From Acidobacteriota bacterium (lineage in GTDB: Bacteria; Acidobacteriota; Terriglobia; Acidiferrales; UBA7541): a stretch of DNA of 5,972 nt. Positions within the stretch are counted from its first letter, which is position 1. Each line of letters opens with the position of its first letter. The stretch spans positions 1-5,972 of the forward strand of contig PKXT01000219.1 in the NCBI GenBank assembly GCA_003133505.1. The letters run 5' to 3'. The notes under the pieces are model-generated. The model did no database searches. It was not told the origin of the DNA and saw nothing but the letters and a program-made list of their open reading frames with translations. This document shows positions 5,647-5,972 of this stretch, in pieces. The translations under genes and the position numbers were made by a program.

Positions 5647-5972
5647 GCTGGAAAGTTTTGTCGAGGAAGCCCTACGGGAACGCGATTACCATCGAGTTTT
5701 GGAATCACAAAGCTCACGCTTTTGAGAACCGCAAAGCCATCGGCGGCAAGCAATACCCTGAAACAGCTTCCAATAGGCCCCTCGATTTACAACACCGTCC
5801 GCAAGTGCGATTTCCTCGTCATCAATCGAGCTATCTTCCCCGATGACCCGATTATTGAAGTGCATGTGGCAACAATCCTCCGGCTCGGGGGATGGAAAAA
5901 TATCCGCTCCTGCTTTTCAATATCCTCAAGACTGGAATCCCTGCGGTTGTGCTGCTAGTGTACTGTCCTACA
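5576..5972 (+). pseudogene. Frameshifted, interrupted PD-(D/E)XK nuclease
   Basis: No single frame is intact, but the three forward frames join into one nuclease-like protein. Frame 2 from ATG 5576: MSLSSETTPPPP, then KTGSRLESFVEEALRERDYH (ends near 5709). Frame 3: AHAFENRKAIGGKQY (to about 5755). Frame 1: LKQLPIGPSIYNTVRKCDFL, then VINRAIFPDDPIIEV (to 5862). Frame 2: MWQQSSGSGDGK (5864-5899). Frame 3: YPLLLFNILKTGIPAVVLL (5901-5954). This order (RLE.FV...L..., KQ...G..IY.T.RK.DFL, P..IIE.KWQQ.SGS.DEKYP.L..NI, P.VVLL) matches a family of PD-(D/E)XK nucleases found with DNA methylases. Catalytic Asp is at 5809-5811 and Glu at 5857-5859, but the expected Lys of E-x-K reads ATG (Met, 5864-5866). 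Each junction is a single extra base. The frame then runs into the IS-end repeat at 5955. It would cut DNA if intact; as read it is dead. Confidence 0.6.
5955..5972. mobile_element. Inward-facing end of a probable insertion sequence (right)
   Basis: CTAGTGTACTGTCC at 5955-5968 is the exact inverted copy of 7-20. It begins precisely where the nuclease remnant loses its expected sequence: after IPAVVLL, relatives continue with Asp-Gly-Gly-like residues, but here the frame reads LVYCPT. This supports an insertion boundary at about 5955. The window ends 4 bases beyond the repeat, so the element itself is not seen. Confidence 0.5.

Noticed and set aside
1..5972. The whole window as a composite transposon
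   Set aside because: The content between the inverted repeats is mostly essential housekeeping genes and no transposase is present; a contig cut at two IS copies is simpler.
1..5972. CRISPR array, tRNA or rRNA genes
   Set aside because: No regularly spaced direct repeats, tRNA-like cloverleaf sequence or rRNA core motif was seen on reading both strands.

Overview
The window looks like a fragment of an Acidobacteriota chromosome. The GC content is moderately high, and the core is the conserved rpmH-rnpA-yidD-yidC block. It is preceded by two small secreted-protein genes, one of a type common in Acidobacteriota, and followed by a multi-zinc-ribbon protein. The phylum call is an inference from protein style and gene company; there is no rRNA or marker tree behind it. 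The same 14-bp sequence lies in inverted orientation within a few bases of both window ends, so the window is probably a metagenomic or draft contig cut at two copies of one insertion sequence (IS).

Layout, left to right, all genes on the + strand. 1-20: inward-facing end of a probable IS. 91-987: secreted LolA-like (outer-membrane lipoprotein-sorting-like) protein with a Ser/Pro tail. 1099-1506: small exported protein of unknown function with a strong ribosome-binding site. 1536-1564: good sigma-70-type promoter, then a perfect 8-bp hairpin (1584-1603) just before the rpmH ribosome-binding site. 1619-1759: rpmH (ribosomal protein L34). 1713-2135: rnpA (RNase P protein), overlapping rpmH by 47 bp. 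2144-2452: yidD. 2458-4161: yidC. 4191-4217: weaker promoter. 4274-5308: protein with four zf-TFIIB-type zinc ribbons. 5309-5972: degenerate tail holding the C-terminal scrap of a possible Dam-like methyltransferase and a frameshifted PD-(D/E)XK nuclease, cut at the right-hand IS end.

How the genes work together: rpmH, rnpA, yidD and yidC form a compact, probably co-transcribed unit with a 47-bp overlap and gaps of 8 and 5 nt. L34 serves the ribosome, RnpA serves tRNA maturation, and YidD and YidC serve insertion of membrane proteins. No dnaA or DnaA-box cluster lies upstream and no jag/mnmE lies downstream.

The most interesting part is the right end. Reading the three forward frames together recovers one coherent nuclease from a catalytic Asp to the loop after the core. 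It is broken by four apparent +1 shifts, its catalytic Lys is replaced by Met, and a probable IS end interrupts it. Its start overlaps the tail of the methylase-like fragment, as in a compact restriction-modification pair. I see a relic of a defence system next to housekeeping genes, not a clearly new working system.
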